Shown here: in pieces, positions 19,764 through 29,354 of the stretch | How positions within the stretch are numbered: position 1 is the stretch's first letter | Layout of the letters: each line of letters opens with the position of its first letter | Virus record (IMG/VR): IMGVR_UViG_3300034104_005543 | Coordinates: 1 to 64,000 of that record | Strand: one strand, 5' to 3' | Length of the DNA stretch: 64,000 bases | Source: a virus | Notes under the pieces: generated by a model | Database searches by the model: none | What the model was told of the DNA's origin: nothing | Seen by the model: the letters and a program-made list of their open reading frames with translations, nothing else | Position numbers and translations under genes: made by a program

Positions 19764-20450
19764 ATGTTAAAAAACATTATAAATTTCTTTACTCCTTCTT
19801 CTGGTGACAAGATTGAGATTAAGGTTAAAAATCCTAAGTGGACTTTTCTCTTAGATCCAGGACATGGAGGTATGGCAAATGGTCAGTATGTTACACCAGG
19901 AAAAAGATCTCCTGCTTTTCCAAACGGAGAGGTATTATTTGAAGGTGTAAATAACCGTTTAAATGTAAATGCTGTATTTAGACTAGCTAATAACTTAGGT
20001 TTTAAGGTAGCGAATCTTGTTCCTACTAATGAAGATGTAAGTTTGCTTAAACGTGTAACATTAGCTAATAAATATGGTAAAAAATCTGTTTATATTTCTT
20101 TTCATAGTGACGCTGCAGGAGATGGTATTAACTGGCACCCTGCTTCTGGTATTACAGTATTTACGTCTAAAGGGCAAACTCTTTCTGATAAATTTGCGGA
20201 TATTGTTTTTAAAAATCTTAGGTCTCAGTTCCCCGAAATAAACATGCGTCAGGATATGACTGACAAAGACCCTGATAAAGAAGAAAACTTCTTTGTATTA
20301 CAAAAAACAATAATGCCTGCAGTTTTATTAGAGTTAGGATTTCACACTAATTTTAAGGAAGCTCAATACATTCAGACAGAAGAGTTTAGACTAAAGCTAG
20401 CTAAAGCTATGGTAGATTCTATGTATGAATGGGAAACAACTAATTTATGA
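19764..20450 (+). CDS. N-acetylmuramoyl-L-alanine amidase (endolysin)
   Basis: 228 aa, Amidase_3 fold. The zinc ligands are visible: LLDPGHGGM (His, about 34), FEGVNNRLN (Glu, about 58), YISFHSDAAG (His, about 113), and the catalytic Glu in VLLELGFHTN (about 190). It cleaves the amide bond between muramic acid and the stem peptide. No signal peptide, so release needs a holin (none identified) or virion delivery. Overlaps the next gene by 4 bases. Confidence 0.9.
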   Translation: MLKNIINFFTPSSGDKIEIKVKNPKWTFLLDPGHGGMANGQYVTPGKRSPAFPNGEVLFEGVNNRLNVNAVFRLANNLGFKVANLVPTNEDVSLLKRVTLANKYGKKSVYISFHSDAAGDGINWHPASGITVFTSKGQTLSDKFADIVFKNLRSQFPEINMRQDMTDKDPDKEENFFVLQKTIMPAVLLELGFHTNFKEAQYIQTEEFRLKLAKAMVDSMYEWETTNL

Positions 20451-20815
20451 TAGTAACGCGCGTACATAAAAAAACAAGGCTGACTTTAAGAGAGGGGTTG
20501 GAGTTCCAACTCCTCACTTATTGTTTTATAAAAGATTTGAATATAAGTCTTGCAGACAGAAAAGCTTTAGTAGAGTTGATTATATATGGTCCTACTCCAT
20601 TAAAGGATTTTTGTACTCATGTCACAAATATTTCAATATTTAAGTCATCTCAATCTACTAGAAATGCTTTATCTAAACTTGAAAAAATGGGTTTTATATA
20701 TAAGACCGGCAAGAGTAGAAAAGAGATTGTGATACACCCTGATTGCGAAATAATAAACAAACCTGCTGTTTTATTGCAGTTTGAATTTTTAGCTCATGGT
20801 ACCAACAGATCCTAA
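20447..20815 (+). CDS. Winged-helix DNA-binding protein
   Basis: 122 aa. FQLLTYCFIKDLNISLADRK, then SSQSTRNALSKLEKMGFIYK and TGKSRKEIVIHPDCEI form a helix-turn-helix with a beta wing. This type of gene recurs just upstream of the packaging module in crAss-like phages. Possibly a late regulator. Overlaps the IHF-like gene by 20 bases. Confidence 0.65.
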   Translation: MIVTRVHKKTRLTLREGLEFQLLTYCFIKDLNISLADRKALVELIIYGPTPLKDFCTHVTNISIFKSSQSTRNALSKLEKMGFIYKTGKSRKEIVIHPDCEIINKPAVLLQFEFLAHGTNRS

Positions 20816-21230
20816 TACATTAATCAAAAACGTAGCTATCAAAACAGGATTTCCTGAGAAAGTATGTAGTGAAATAATACATCTTTACTGGAATCGTGTA
20901 CGTCAAGGTATGGTAAAAGGTAATGCACCTTATGTTAAAATTAGGAACTTTGGTTTGTTAAAAGCATCTACTAAAGTTATTGATAGAAAAATTGAACACT
21001 ACGACAAAGTATTACATAACATAGATAACTCAAAAAAACCTGTGTTTATGATACGCTATGCTAGTTGGAGAATATCTATTTTAAGAAAACTACAGTTTAT
21101 TTATTTATATGAAAACTTTATTAAAAGAAAAATTAGGAAAGTTCGCGTCAGTATTTTTAGAAATCTTGAAGAATCGCAAAAAAATACAGCAGGGGCTCAT
21201 AAATTTATTACTCAGGAAACAGGAGATTGA
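20796..21230 (+). CDS. HU/IHF-like DNA-binding protein
   Basis: 144 aa. TLIKNVAIKTGFPEKVCSEI (N-terminal helices) and YVKIRNFGLLKASTKVIDRK (the F-G-x-L beta turn) match the HU/IHF fold, as in the IHF-like proteins conserved in crAss-like phages. The last 40 residues are basic and are read in another frame by the Zn-ribbon gene. Role: bending packaged or replicating DNA. Confidence 0.7.
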   Translation: MVPTDPNTLIKNVAIKTGFPEKVCSEIIHLYWNRVRQGMVKGNAPYVKIRNFGLLKASTKVIDRKIEHYDKVLHNIDNSKKPVFMIRYASWRISILRKLQFIYLYENFIKRKIRKVRVSIFRNLEESQKNTAGAHKFITQETGD

Positions 21231-21471
21231 AGCTATTGCGGCTTATAGAATGAGCAAGTGCGAAACCTGTGTATTTATGGATCGCAAAGGTTCTGATTGT
21301 GCTGTACCAGGAACGCAACCTTGTTGTAGTATTTGCGGGTGTTGTTTAAGTTTACTTACAAGATCTCTTTCTACAGAGTGTTCTAATGATGATAATAAAC
21401 TATGGCATGCTGTTATAACCCAAGAACAAGAAGATAAACTATATGAAAAAATCAACTACAAAGCGGAGTAA
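21109..21471 (+). CDS. Zinc-ribbon protein (120 aa)
   Basis: The N-terminal 45 residues are a basic amphipathic helix (MKTLLKEKLGKFASVFLEIL). Then CETCVFM ... CAVPGTQPCCSICGCCLSLL and STECSND give a Cys-rich treble-clef-like cluster. The same helix-plus-Cys-cluster layout is common in crAss-like phages upstream of terminase. It overlaps the IHF-like gene by 122 bases; both frames look coding. An internal start at 21250 is an alternative. Confidence 0.65.
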   Translation: MKTLLKEKLGKFASVFLEILKNRKKIQQGLINLLLRKQEIEAIAAYRMSKCETCVFMDRKGSDCAVPGTQPCCSICGCCLSLLTRSLSTECSNDDNKLWHAVITQEQEDKLYEKINYKAE

Positions 21472-21796
21472 ATACTTTACAATAGTAGGTAATAGAGTTT
21501 GTTTACCTTTGATATTGACCTTAAAACATATTAAGAATACTAATGTGTATGATGAAAATAATAATCTTATAGGTCAAACTCAAACGGTTAAAAAAACCAA
21601 AGAAAAAATTGTACAGTTTTGGATTCCAAGAGCTAATATAAATTGTGTTCAGTCTTATATAAATAGTAGGAATGAGATTTCACCGGTAAGATGTTACATT
21701 ACTGATTCTATAACTAATGATAGCTATTTGATAGCATCTTCACCAGAGTCAATTATTAATTTAGATTTACGTAAAAATTCAGGATATGGTTCTTAA
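21443..21796 (+). CDS. Hypothetical protein (117 aa)
   Basis: Basic start (MKKSTTKRSKYFTIVGNRVC) then beta-rich sequence with RANINCVQSYINSRNEISPV. No family recognised. Overlaps both neighbours (29 and 11 bases), part of the pre-packaging operon. Confidence 0.6.
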   Translation: MKKSTTKRSKYFTIVGNRVCLPLILTLKHIKNTNVYDENNNLIGQTQTVKKTKEKIVQFWIPRANINCVQSYINSRNEISPVRCYITDSITNDSYLIASSPESIINLDLRKNSGYGS

Positions 21797-22589
21797 GTTT
21801 GACGAAAAAGATCATAAATACACTTCTATAGATGGCGATAACATTGAATGGGAAAGTGTTACGCGAATAGTGTCTTCTTACAAGAATAAGTTTGACCCCA
21901 ATCAACACTTTAAATCTGTAAAGAATCCTAAGAGTAAGTGGTATGGTAAAGATCCTTTAGAAGTAAAAGCAATATGGGAAGCAGAAACACAACGTTCTGT
22001 TGAGTGTGGTGATTGGTACCATAAAAAACAAGAAAAAGAACTATGGTCTGCAGGTAGTATAAAGCACGAAGATTCTACACTTCCTGTGCACAAAGCATTA
22101 GAAATAGAAGGTTCTAGAGTAGCAGAAAACCTTAAGTTGCAACCAGGTTGTTACCCTGAATTAATTGTATATCTTAAGTCAGCAAAAATTTGCGGTCAAT
22201 CTGATAAGGTTATTGTTTCTAATAAAGGTGTGGTAGACATAGAGGATTACAAAAGCAACAAAGAAATTGAAAGAGAATCATTTAAAAATTGGGAGGGTAA
22301 ACACAAGATGATGTTACCTCCTGTAGATAATTTACAAGATTGTAATTTTTATCATTATGCATTGCAGTTAAGTTTCTATATGTATATGATTCTTAAACAC
22401 AATCCTAAGTTAAAAGCAGGAAACTTAACTATTCATCATATAAAGTTTGAGTTAGAATCTACTGACGCTAACGGTTATCCTATTTATAAAAGAGATAAAG
22501 ATGGTAGTTTTATAGTAAAAGGAGTAGAAAAGATAAAATTACCTTATCTTAAGAGTGAAGTTATTTCAATAATAAAACATCGCGGATGA
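21786..22589 (+). CDS. PD-(D/E)XK nuclease (RecB/Cas4-like)
   Basis: 267 aa. GQSDKVIV (about residue 136) and VVDIEDYKSNK (about 147-157) supply the catalytic D ... D-x-K, with Glu in the strand PELIVYL before, and LQLSFYMYM (about 194) as the Q-x-x-x-Y helix. An N-terminal part begins FDEKDHKYTSIDGDNIEWES. Likely an exonuclease in phage DNA processing or packaging. Overlaps the next gene by 4 bases. Confidence 0.8.
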   Translation: MVLKFDEKDHKYTSIDGDNIEWESVTRIVSSYKNKFDPNQHFKSVKNPKSKWYGKDPLEVKAIWEAETQRSVECGDWYHKKQEKELWSAGSIKHEDSTLPVHKALEIEGSRVAENLKLQPGCYPELIVYLKSAKICGQSDKVIVSNKGVVDIEDYKSNKEIERESFKNWEGKHKMMLPPVDNLQDCNFYHYALQLSFYMYMILKHNPKLKAGNLTIHHIKFELESTDANGYPIYKRDKDGSFIVKGVEKIKLPYLKSEVISIIKHRG

Positions 22590-23098
22590 AACTATTTGAC
22601 GTAAAAAATAAAGTACTTATTCCTACAGAGCATTGTTATGCTTTAGATTTTCTTAAAGAAATAATGGAAGAATACCCTGATTGTTATATAGAAGTATATA
22701 AGTATATCTTTTATATGGGTTCTATAAGTGCTGACGAAAATCCTTTTTTTAATGTGCCTGAAGATGACAAAGAAGAAATAATTTTATCGGAAATAGATAG
22801 TTCTTGTTTTTCTACAGAGGAGTTAACTATACAAAATGCTCTAGAAAAATACAGACAGCTAGAACAAACTCCTACTCTACGCGCGTACATAGGTATTAAA
22901 TCTATGTTAGATAGACTATCTGATTATATGTCTAATACAGCAATTTCTCACGGAAGAGATGGTAATATTACAGCATTGCTTTCTGCAGCTGAAAAATTTC
23001 ATAAAATAAGAGAGTCATATAAAGGAGTTTATAGAGATCTTATGGATGAACAAAAATCTCGTGTACGAGGTGATAGAGCAAGAGGTTACGATCAATGA
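22586..23098 (+). CDS. Candidate small terminase subunit (crAss-like conserved protein)
   Basis: 170 aa, all-alpha. YIEVYKYIFYMGSISADENP with FFNVPEDDKEEIILSEI, the core LEQTPTLRAYIGIKSMLDRL and SHGRDGNITALLSAAEKFHK match from memory a conserved protein placed directly before the large terminase in crAss-like phages. It overlaps the terminase by 4 bases. The role as small terminase is inferred from position and helical content; no HTH is obvious. Confidence 0.6.
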   Translation: MKLFDVKNKVLIPTEHCYALDFLKEIMEEYPDCYIEVYKYIFYMGSISADENPFFNVPEDDKEEIILSEIDSSCFSTEELTIQNALEKYRQLEQTPTLRAYIGIKSMLDRLSDYMSNTAISHGRDGNITALLSAAEKFHKIRESYKGVYRDLMDEQKSRVRGDRARGYDQ

Positions 23099-25284
23099 TA
23101 CAAAACTTTTATTTTACAGATATTCCTACTTGGGACAATGGTACTTGGACAAAAACTACTTTTGAAAACAAAGTAGATTTTATAGAATTTTGCGATTCCT
23201 TGTTTAAGCAACCTGGTGAATATAATTTTAATGAAACTACTGCTCGTCTTTTTAATGAACAAGGTTCTTTCTTTGAAAAGAATCAATTTTACACAGATGC
23301 TCCTTACAAGAGTGCTGATTATATTAAATACTGGGACTTTGAAAAAGCTAAATGCAGAAAGGGTCTTATTATTAAACTGGGAAAAGATACTTGGTATTTA
23401 ACAAGAGCCTACTACATGTGGCTTAATTTTTTACCAATCTTTGATAAAATAGATAATAAGTACGCTTTCCCTAAAATTTGGGATACTCAGTACCATATGA
23501 GACTTTATGATTTTAGAGCTGAATTAAAAGGTCTAAATTCAGTCTGTATGAAGAAGCGTCAGATTGCTTACTCCTACCAAATGTGTGCGGAGATGATTAC
23601 TGAGTTTTGGTTTGAAGAAGGTTCTATTCTTAAAATAGGTGCTTCTGATAAAGGTTACATTAGTGACGAGGGTACTTGGAAATACTTAAACGAGTATAGA
23701 GATTTCTTAAATCAACATACTGCTTGGTATCGTCCTACTAATCCAGGTGGAGTTTTGCACTGGGAACAAAAAGAAGAAGAAACTATAGGAGGTAAAAAAC
23801 AAACCTTTGGTAACAAGTCTATGATTCTGGGACGAAGTTTTGAAAAATCTCCAACAAAAGGTGTGGGTGGTAGATGTCGTAAATTCTGGTATGAAGAGGG
23901 TGGTATTGCTCCTACTGCAGATAAAACCTTCAAGTACTTAGAACCTGCTCAAAGACAAGGACAAATTAAAACCGGTATTTTTTATCTAGGAGGTTCTGTA
24001 GGGGAACTTGACAAATGTGAACCTCTGAAAAAATATTTACTACGTCCTATTGAAAATAAGTTTTTGGGTGTAGAGCATAAGTTGATGGACTCAAAAGGTA
24101 CAGTTGCTGTTACAGGTTTGTTTATTCCTGAGCAATGGTCTATGCCTCCTTTTATAGATGCTTATGGTAATTCATTAGTACAAGAAGCATTAGAAGCTTT
24201 AGATAAAGATTACGAAAAACTTAAAGAAAATCTAGACCCTGCAGAATATCAACTTGAAATTTCTCAGCGTCCTAGAAACATAGAAGAAGCGCTAGCTAGT
24301 AGAAAAGAATCTAAATTTCCTTTACATATATTGCAAGCGCAGGAAATGCGTATTGCTAACAAAGAGTATAGTGTAGAATATTTAGATCTTGATCATAACG
24401 AAAAAGGTGAGCTTGAAGCTAAAAGAAGTATGCGTTATCCTATTATGGACTTTCCTGTAAAGAAAGAACAAAAAGATAAACGAGCTTGCATTTCTGTATG
24501 GGAAAGACCTTGTAAAGATCCTTCCTTTGGTCAGTATTACGCTTCTATTGACCCTGTTTCTGAAGGTGCTACTACTACCTCAGATTCTCTTTGTTCTATT
24601 ATAGTCTACAAAGCACCCACAGAAGTTACTGTGTATGAGGAAGATGGTACATCTAGAACTGAAATAGAAGGTGATAAAATTGTTGCTACTTGGTGCGGTC
24701 GATACGATGATATTAACGAGACACATCAGCAGTTGTTAAATATTATTACCTGGTACAATGCGTGGACTATTATAGAAAACAACGTACCTATTTTTATTAC
24801 ATACATGATTCTTAAAAAGAAACAGCACTTTTTGGTACCTAAAGATAAGATGCTGTTTTTGAAAGAGTTAACCGCTAATTCTACAGTAAGATCTGAATAT
24901 GGATGGAAAAACGTAGGTGTTATTTTTAAAACTCACCTTTTAAGTCACGCTATTGAATATGTAAAAGAAGTCATAAACGAGGAGCATGCTACTACAGGTA
25001 AAGTAGTAAAACGTGTTTACGGAGTAGAAAGAATACCTGACCCTATGCTTATTAAGGAAATGAAAGCGTATGTGGATGGTTTAAACGTGGATAGACTTGT
25101 AAGTTTTTGCGCTCTTGTAGCTTTTATAAAAGTTCAGACTGCAAATAAGGGTTTTGCTAAAAGAGTTATTAATAAAGATTTGGATAAGAATAAAGATTTG
25201 TATAAATTGAAAAAGAGTCCTTTTAAGCATTTTGGAGGGATGAAACAATCTATTAGGAAATCTCCTTTTAAAAATATAAGATGA
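23095..25284 (+). CDS. terL: Terminase large subunit
   Basis: 729 aa. ATPase domain: a deviant Walker A-like segment VCMKKRQIAYSYQ (about 150-162) and Walker B FWYEEGGIAP (about 264). Nuclease domain: YASIDPVSEG (about 482), AWTIIENN (about 558) and DGLNVDRLVSF (about 661) supply the acidic metal ligands of the RNase H fold. Length fits crAss-like terminases. Powers DNA packaging through the portal and cuts concatemers. Tight overlaps with both neighbours. Confidence 0.9.
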   Translation: MIQNFYFTDIPTWDNGTWTKTTFENKVDFIEFCDSLFKQPGEYNFNETTARLFNEQGSFFEKNQFYTDAPYKSADYIKYWDFEKAKCRKGLIIKLGKDTWYLTRAYYMWLNFLPIFDKIDNKYAFPKIWDTQYHMRLYDFRAELKGLNSVCMKKRQIAYSYQMCAEMITEFWFEEGSILKIGASDKGYISDEGTWKYLNEYRDFLNQHTAWYRPTNPGGVLHWEQKEEETIGGKKQTFGNKSMILGRSFEKSPTKGVGGRCRKFWYEEGGIAPTADKTFKYLEPAQRQGQIKTGIFYLGGSVGELDKCEPLKKYLLRPIENKFLGVEHKLMDSKGTVAVTGLFIPEQWSMPPFIDAYGNSLVQEALEALDKDYEKLKENLDPAEYQLEISQRPRNIEEALASRKESKFPLHILQAQEMRIANKEYSVEYLDLDHNEKGELEAKRSMRYPIMDFPVKKEQKDKRACISVWERPCKDPSFGQYYASIDPVSEGATTTSDSLCSIIVYKAPTEVTVYEEDGTSRTEIEGDKIVATWCGRYDDINETHQQLLNIITWYNAWTIIENNVPIFITYMILKKKQHFLVPKDKMLFLKELTANSTVRSEYGWKNVGVIFKTHLLSHAIEYVKEVINEEHATTGKVVKRVYGVERIPDPMLIKEMKAYVDGLNVDRLVSFCALVAFIKVQTANKGFAKRVINKDLDKNKDLYKLKKSPFKHFGGMKQSIRKSPFKNIR

Positions 25285-28052
25285 GAGTAGTTAACGCACT
25301 GCAAATAAAACAGGGAGCCAAAGTTGAAAGAAATAATAGACTTGGTCTTATAGTACAACCTTTACAATTTCTCCCAGAGAAGGAAAAAGATGACGTTTGG
25401 TTAGCGTCTTGTGTAGATTATTTTGAATGGCAGGGTATTAAACAAATATCTAGAAATGCTAAAAGATTACTCAAAAACTATAAGTTAGCTAGAGGTATTA
25501 TTGATAGAAACGACTATATCGTAGATGAAACATCGGATACTGCAGAATTGGTAGATACCCTAAACTTTCAATACGACGGTGCTAATGAATTAAAATTCTA
25601 TCCTATTATTCCTAATGTAGTTAATGTATTATGTGCTGAATTTGCTAAAAGAAACAATACAGTTTCATATAGAGCAGTAGATGATACTTCCTACAACGAG
25701 CAGTTAGAAGTTAAAAAAGAAATGGTAGAGGAAGCTCTTTTTGTTAAAGCTCAACAAAAAATAGCTGCTGCTATGGTAGAACAGGGGGTAGATCCTAATG
25801 ACCCTGAAGTTCAAGAAGCTCTTAGTCCAGAAAAAATTCAATCAATGCCTGAAATAGAAAGTGCAATGACTAAAAGTTATCGCTCTATGTGTGAATTATG
25901 GGCACAGCATCAGCATAATGTAGATGTTGAACGGTTTAAAATGGATGAATTAGAAGAGAGAGCATTTAGAGATAAGTTGATTACAGATCGTGAATTCTGG
26001 CATTTTGAAATGCAAGAAAACGATTATAAAGTAGATATATGGAATCCTATTACTACTTTTTATCATAAGTCACCTTCTGTCCGTTATACTTCAGAAGGTA
26101 ATTATGTAGGAAAGATTGATGTGATGACTGCTTCTGATGTTATTGATAAATACGGTTATTTGATGACTGAAGAAGAATTAAGAAGTATAGAACTTAATTA
26201 TCCTGTAAAAGGAGCTACTTATGCTATGCAGGGTGTTCAAAATGATGGTTCTTTTTATGATCCTACCAGAACACACGAATGGAATACTTCAATGCCATCT
26301 TTAGGGTACCGTCAGTTCTTGTCGGTGCACGATGATTTTATTTATGGTGGTGACCCAATATGGGCAGTCTATGCAGAATCAGAAGATCTTATTAATACAG
26401 GTAATGCTTATTTTGTAAGGGTTACTACAGTATATTGGAAGACACAAAGAAAAGTTGGTCATCTTACTAAGATTACAGAAGAAGGAGAAGTAATAGAAAA
26501 AGTTGTAACGGAGTCATATAAAGTAACAGATAAACCTCTTTATGACGCTACCTTAAAAAAAGAAAAAACTTCTGAGACTTTAATTTTTGGTGAACACATA
26601 GAATGGTTATGGATTAATGAAGTTTATGGTGCTACCAAAATAGGACCTAATAGACCTTCATTGTGGGGTATGAATAATCCAGGTGGTTTTAATCCTATTT
26701 ATTTAGGAGTAGGAAAAGATAAACCTGGTAGATTAAAATTCCAGTTTAAAGGTAATAATAACTTATATGGGTGTAAACTTCCGGTAGAAGGCTCTGTATT
26801 TAATGATAGAAATACAAGATCTGTTTCTATGGTTGATATTATGAAACCATATCAAGTAGGTTACAATATTGTCAATAATCAGATTCAAGATATTCTTATT
26901 GATGAATTAGGTACTGTAGTTCTTTTAGATCAGAATGCATTACCTCAACATAGTTTGGGTGAAGACTGGGGTAAAGGTAACTATGCTAAAGCGTATGTAG
27001 CAATGCGTGATTTTAGTATTCTTCCTTTAGATACTACATTAATGAATACAGAAAATAATGTTGGGTTTAATCACTATCAAGTTCTTAACCTTGAACAAAC
27101 TCAGCGTTTAATGTCTCGTATTCAATTAGCTCAGTATTTTAAAACCCAAGCATTTGATGTTATAGGAGTTAATCCGCAAAGAATGGGACAGCAGATAGGA
27201 CAAACACAGTCTGCTACAGAAGTAGAACAAGCAGTTACAGGTTCATATGCTCAAACCGAAATGATGTTTGTAGAGCATAGTGATTACTTGATGCCGCGCG
27301 TACATCAGATGAGAACAGACCTTGCACAGTTTTATCATTCTACTAATCCTTCTACTAGATTAACATATGTTACAAGTTTAGATGAAAAAGTAAACTTTGA
27401 AATAAATGGTACTGATTTATTGCTGCGCGATCTTAATGTTTTTGTCACTACTAAAGCAAATCACCGTGCTTTATTAGAACAACTTAAGAGTTTAGCAATG
27501 AGTAATAATACAGCAAACGCTAGTATATATGACCTTGCTAATATTATTAAATCTACCAGTATAGCAGAAACAGATAATATTCTTGCTAAGATTGAGAAAC
27601 AAGCTCAACAAAATGCTCAAGCTGCACAAGAAGCTGAAATGCAAAAACAACAACAGTTGTTACAAGCACAAGAAGCAGAAGCTGAAAAAGAAAGACAATT
27701 TAAGCTTGAAATGGCTCAGATGGATAATGAAAACAATATCATGGTTGCTCAAATTAGAGCAGCCGGGTATGGTTCTATGCAAGATATCAATGAAAATAAA
27801 ATGAGCGATTATCAAGATTATATGGATCGTCTTACTTCTACTCAACAATATCAAGACCAGATGAACTTTAATAGGGAAAAAGAAAATAACAGATCTTTAA
27901 CTGAACGAGAAAAATTAAATCTGTCGCGAGAAAAATTAAATGTTGAAAGAGAGAAAGCTAGAGTTGCACTTGAAATAGCAAGAGAGAATAAAACTAAAAG
28001 TGAGCTTGAAGCAAACAGAAAAAATAAAGAAAAAGAGAATAAATCTAAATAA
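25281..28052 (+). CDS. Portal protein
   Basis: 923 aa, large as in crAss-like phages. The core includes EFWHFEMQENDYKVDIWNP and TTFYHKSPSVRYTSEGNYVG (about 235-280), EQTQRLMSRIQLAQYFKTQA (about 612), and a long helical, Gln-rich barrel/C-terminal coiled coil (residues about 760-920). Forms the dodecameric ring for DNA passage and tail attachment. Overlaps terL by 4 bases. The Gln/Glu/Lys-rich C-terminus may be a crown or a scaffold-contacting tail. Confidence 0.85.
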   Translation: MRVVNALQIKQGAKVERNNRLGLIVQPLQFLPEKEKDDVWLASCVDYFEWQGIKQISRNAKRLLKNYKLARGIIDRNDYIVDETSDTAELVDTLNFQYDGANELKFYPIIPNVVNVLCAEFAKRNNTVSYRAVDDTSYNEQLEVKKEMVEEALFVKAQQKIAAAMVEQGVDPNDPEVQEALSPEKIQSMPEIESAMTKSYRSMCELWAQHQHNVDVERFKMDELEERAFRDKLITDREFWHFEMQENDYKVDIWNPITTFYHKSPSVRYTSEGNYVGKIDVMTASDVIDKYGYLMTEEELRSIELNYPVKGATYAMQGVQNDGSFYDPTRTHEWNTSMPSLGYRQFLSVHDDFIYGGDPIWAVYAESEDLINTGNAYFVRVTTVYWKTQRKVGHLTKITEEGEVIEKVVTESYKVTDKPLYDATLKKEKTSETLIFGEHIEWLWINEVYGATKIGPNRPSLWGMNNPGGFNPIYLGVGKDKPGRLKFQFKGNNNLYGCKLPVEGSVFNDRNTRSVSMVDIMKPYQVGYNIVNNQIQDILIDELGTVVLLDQNALPQHSLGEDWGKGNYAKAYVAMRDFSILPLDTTLMNTENNVGFNHYQVLNLEQTQRLMSRIQLAQYFKTQAFDVIGVNPQRMGQQIGQTQSATEVEQAVTGSYAQTEMMFVEHSDYLMPRVHQMRTDLAQFYHSTNPSTRLTYVTSLDEKVNFEINGTDLLLRDLNVFVTTKANHRALLEQLKSLAMSNNTANASIYDLANIIKSTSIAETDNILAKIEKQAQQNAQAAQEAEMQKQQQLLQAQEAEAEKERQFKLEMAQMDNENNIMVAQIRAAGYGSMQDINENKMSDYQDYMDRLTSTQQYQDQMNFNREKENNRSLTEREKLNLSREKLNVEREKARVALEIARENKTKSELEANRKNKEKENKSK

Positions 28053-28101
28053 TTTGGATTTGATAAAATAAACTTAGTAACTTTATTGAAAATTATATTT
28101 T

Positions 28102-29310
28102 ATGCAGACTAACGTAGATGAGTTTGAATTGGACAACCTGGATGATTTTGGTGCAGGTTCCGCAAGTATGGAGACAGATGATAATACACCTTCAGATTTG
28201 TCTCAAGAAAAAACAGATAAACCAGATGATGTTAAAAAATCATCTGTTTTTGAAAAAGTAGAGGATAATATTCCTGATCCTACAGAATTAGAAGAAGAAG
28301 ACGATGCTGATGATGACGAAGAAGAAGATGATGATGACAAAGGAAATGCTTTTACTAAAGAAAACAGTAAAGCAAAAAACCCTTATACAGGAAAAGCTGT
28401 AGCATCATTAATTAAAAAAGGTGTTATTAAACCTTTTGTTAAAGATGATGGTACTGAAGAAAAAATAGAAGATTACTCTGATAAAGATATTGAAGAGTTA
28501 ATTAAAGCTAATATTGAACAAGTAGAAGATAATGTTAGAGCAGAACTTCAACAAAATTTCTTTGAGGAAATGCCTGAAGAATTTGCTATCGCATATAGTT
28601 ATTTTCAAAAAGGTGGTACTGATTTGAAAGGTCTTTTTAAAATGTTTGCTGAAAACGCTGAAATGTTTGATGCAAATGTAGAAAACGAAGACGATGCTGA
28701 ATCAATAGCTAGAAATTATTTACATCTTACTAGGTTTGGTAGTGAAGAAGAAATTGAAGAACAAATTCAAGAATGGAAAGATCTTAATACTCTTAGTAAG
28801 AAAGCTGATAATTTTAAACCTAAGTTGCAAGAAGTAAAACAAAAAGAGATTACTAGAAAACTTGCAGAACAAGAATCACAGCGTCAAAAAAGAATTCAAG
28901 CTGTAAATAAATTCCAAAACGATGTAGTAGGCGCTTTAAAAGCAGGTGAATTGAATGGAATTAAGATTGATAGAAAGACTCAAAGCAATCTTTATTCTGG
29001 TTTGGTAAACTTAGATTATGACTCTTTGACCGGTAGAAAAGTTAATTTGCTAGGTCATTTGTTAGAAAAATATCAGTTTGTTGAGCCTAGATTAGATTTA
29101 ATTTCAGAAGCATTATGGTTGCTTCAAGACCCTAGTGGTTACAAAGAAAAAATCAAAAATATTGGTGGTAAAGAAGCTGTAACTGAGACAGTTAGGAAAC
29201 TCAAAATTGCAGAAAAAGAAAAGATTCCTACTGCTATTATAGATGATGAATCCGAAGATAAATCGAGGAAACCGAAAAAAAATTTTAAGCCTCGTAGTAT
29301 TTTTGGTTAA
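28102..29310 (+). CDS. Acidic scaffold-like protein
   Basis: 402 aa. Residues 1-90 are very acidic (LEEEDDADDDEEEDDDDKG); the rest is mostly helical with basic segments (VKQKEITRKLAEQESQRQKR) and a basic end (SRKPKKNFKPRSIFG). Position between portal and capsid, acidity and helicity fit a capsid scaffolding protein. No protease domain is visible. About 50 bases separate it from the portal. Confidence 0.7.
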   Translation: MQTNVDEFELDNLDDFGAGSASMETDDNTPSDLSQEKTDKPDDVKKSSVFEKVEDNIPDPTELEEEDDADDDEEEDDDDKGNAFTKENSKAKNPYTGKAVASLIKKGVIKPFVKDDGTEEKIEDYSDKDIEELIKANIEQVEDNVRAELQQNFFEEMPEEFAIAYSYFQKGGTDLKGLFKMFAENAEMFDANVENEDDAESIARNYLHLTRFGSEEEIEEQIQEWKDLNTLSKKADNFKPKLQEVKQKEITRKLAEQESQRQKRIQAVNKFQNDVVGALKAGELNGIKIDRKTQSNLYSGLVNLDYDSLTGRKVNLLGHLLEKYQFVEPRLDLISEALWLLQDPSGYKEKIKNIGGKEAVTETVRKLKIAEKEKIPTAIIDDESEDKSRKPKKNFKPRSIFG

Positions 29311-29354
29311 AAACTTATTATATTATATAGAACACATTATTAATTATAAGTATT

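Noticed and set aside
20796-21471. Programmed frameshift fusing IHF-like and Zn-ribbon genes
   Set aside because: Both proteins have proper starts and ends and no slippery sequence is evident in the overlap.
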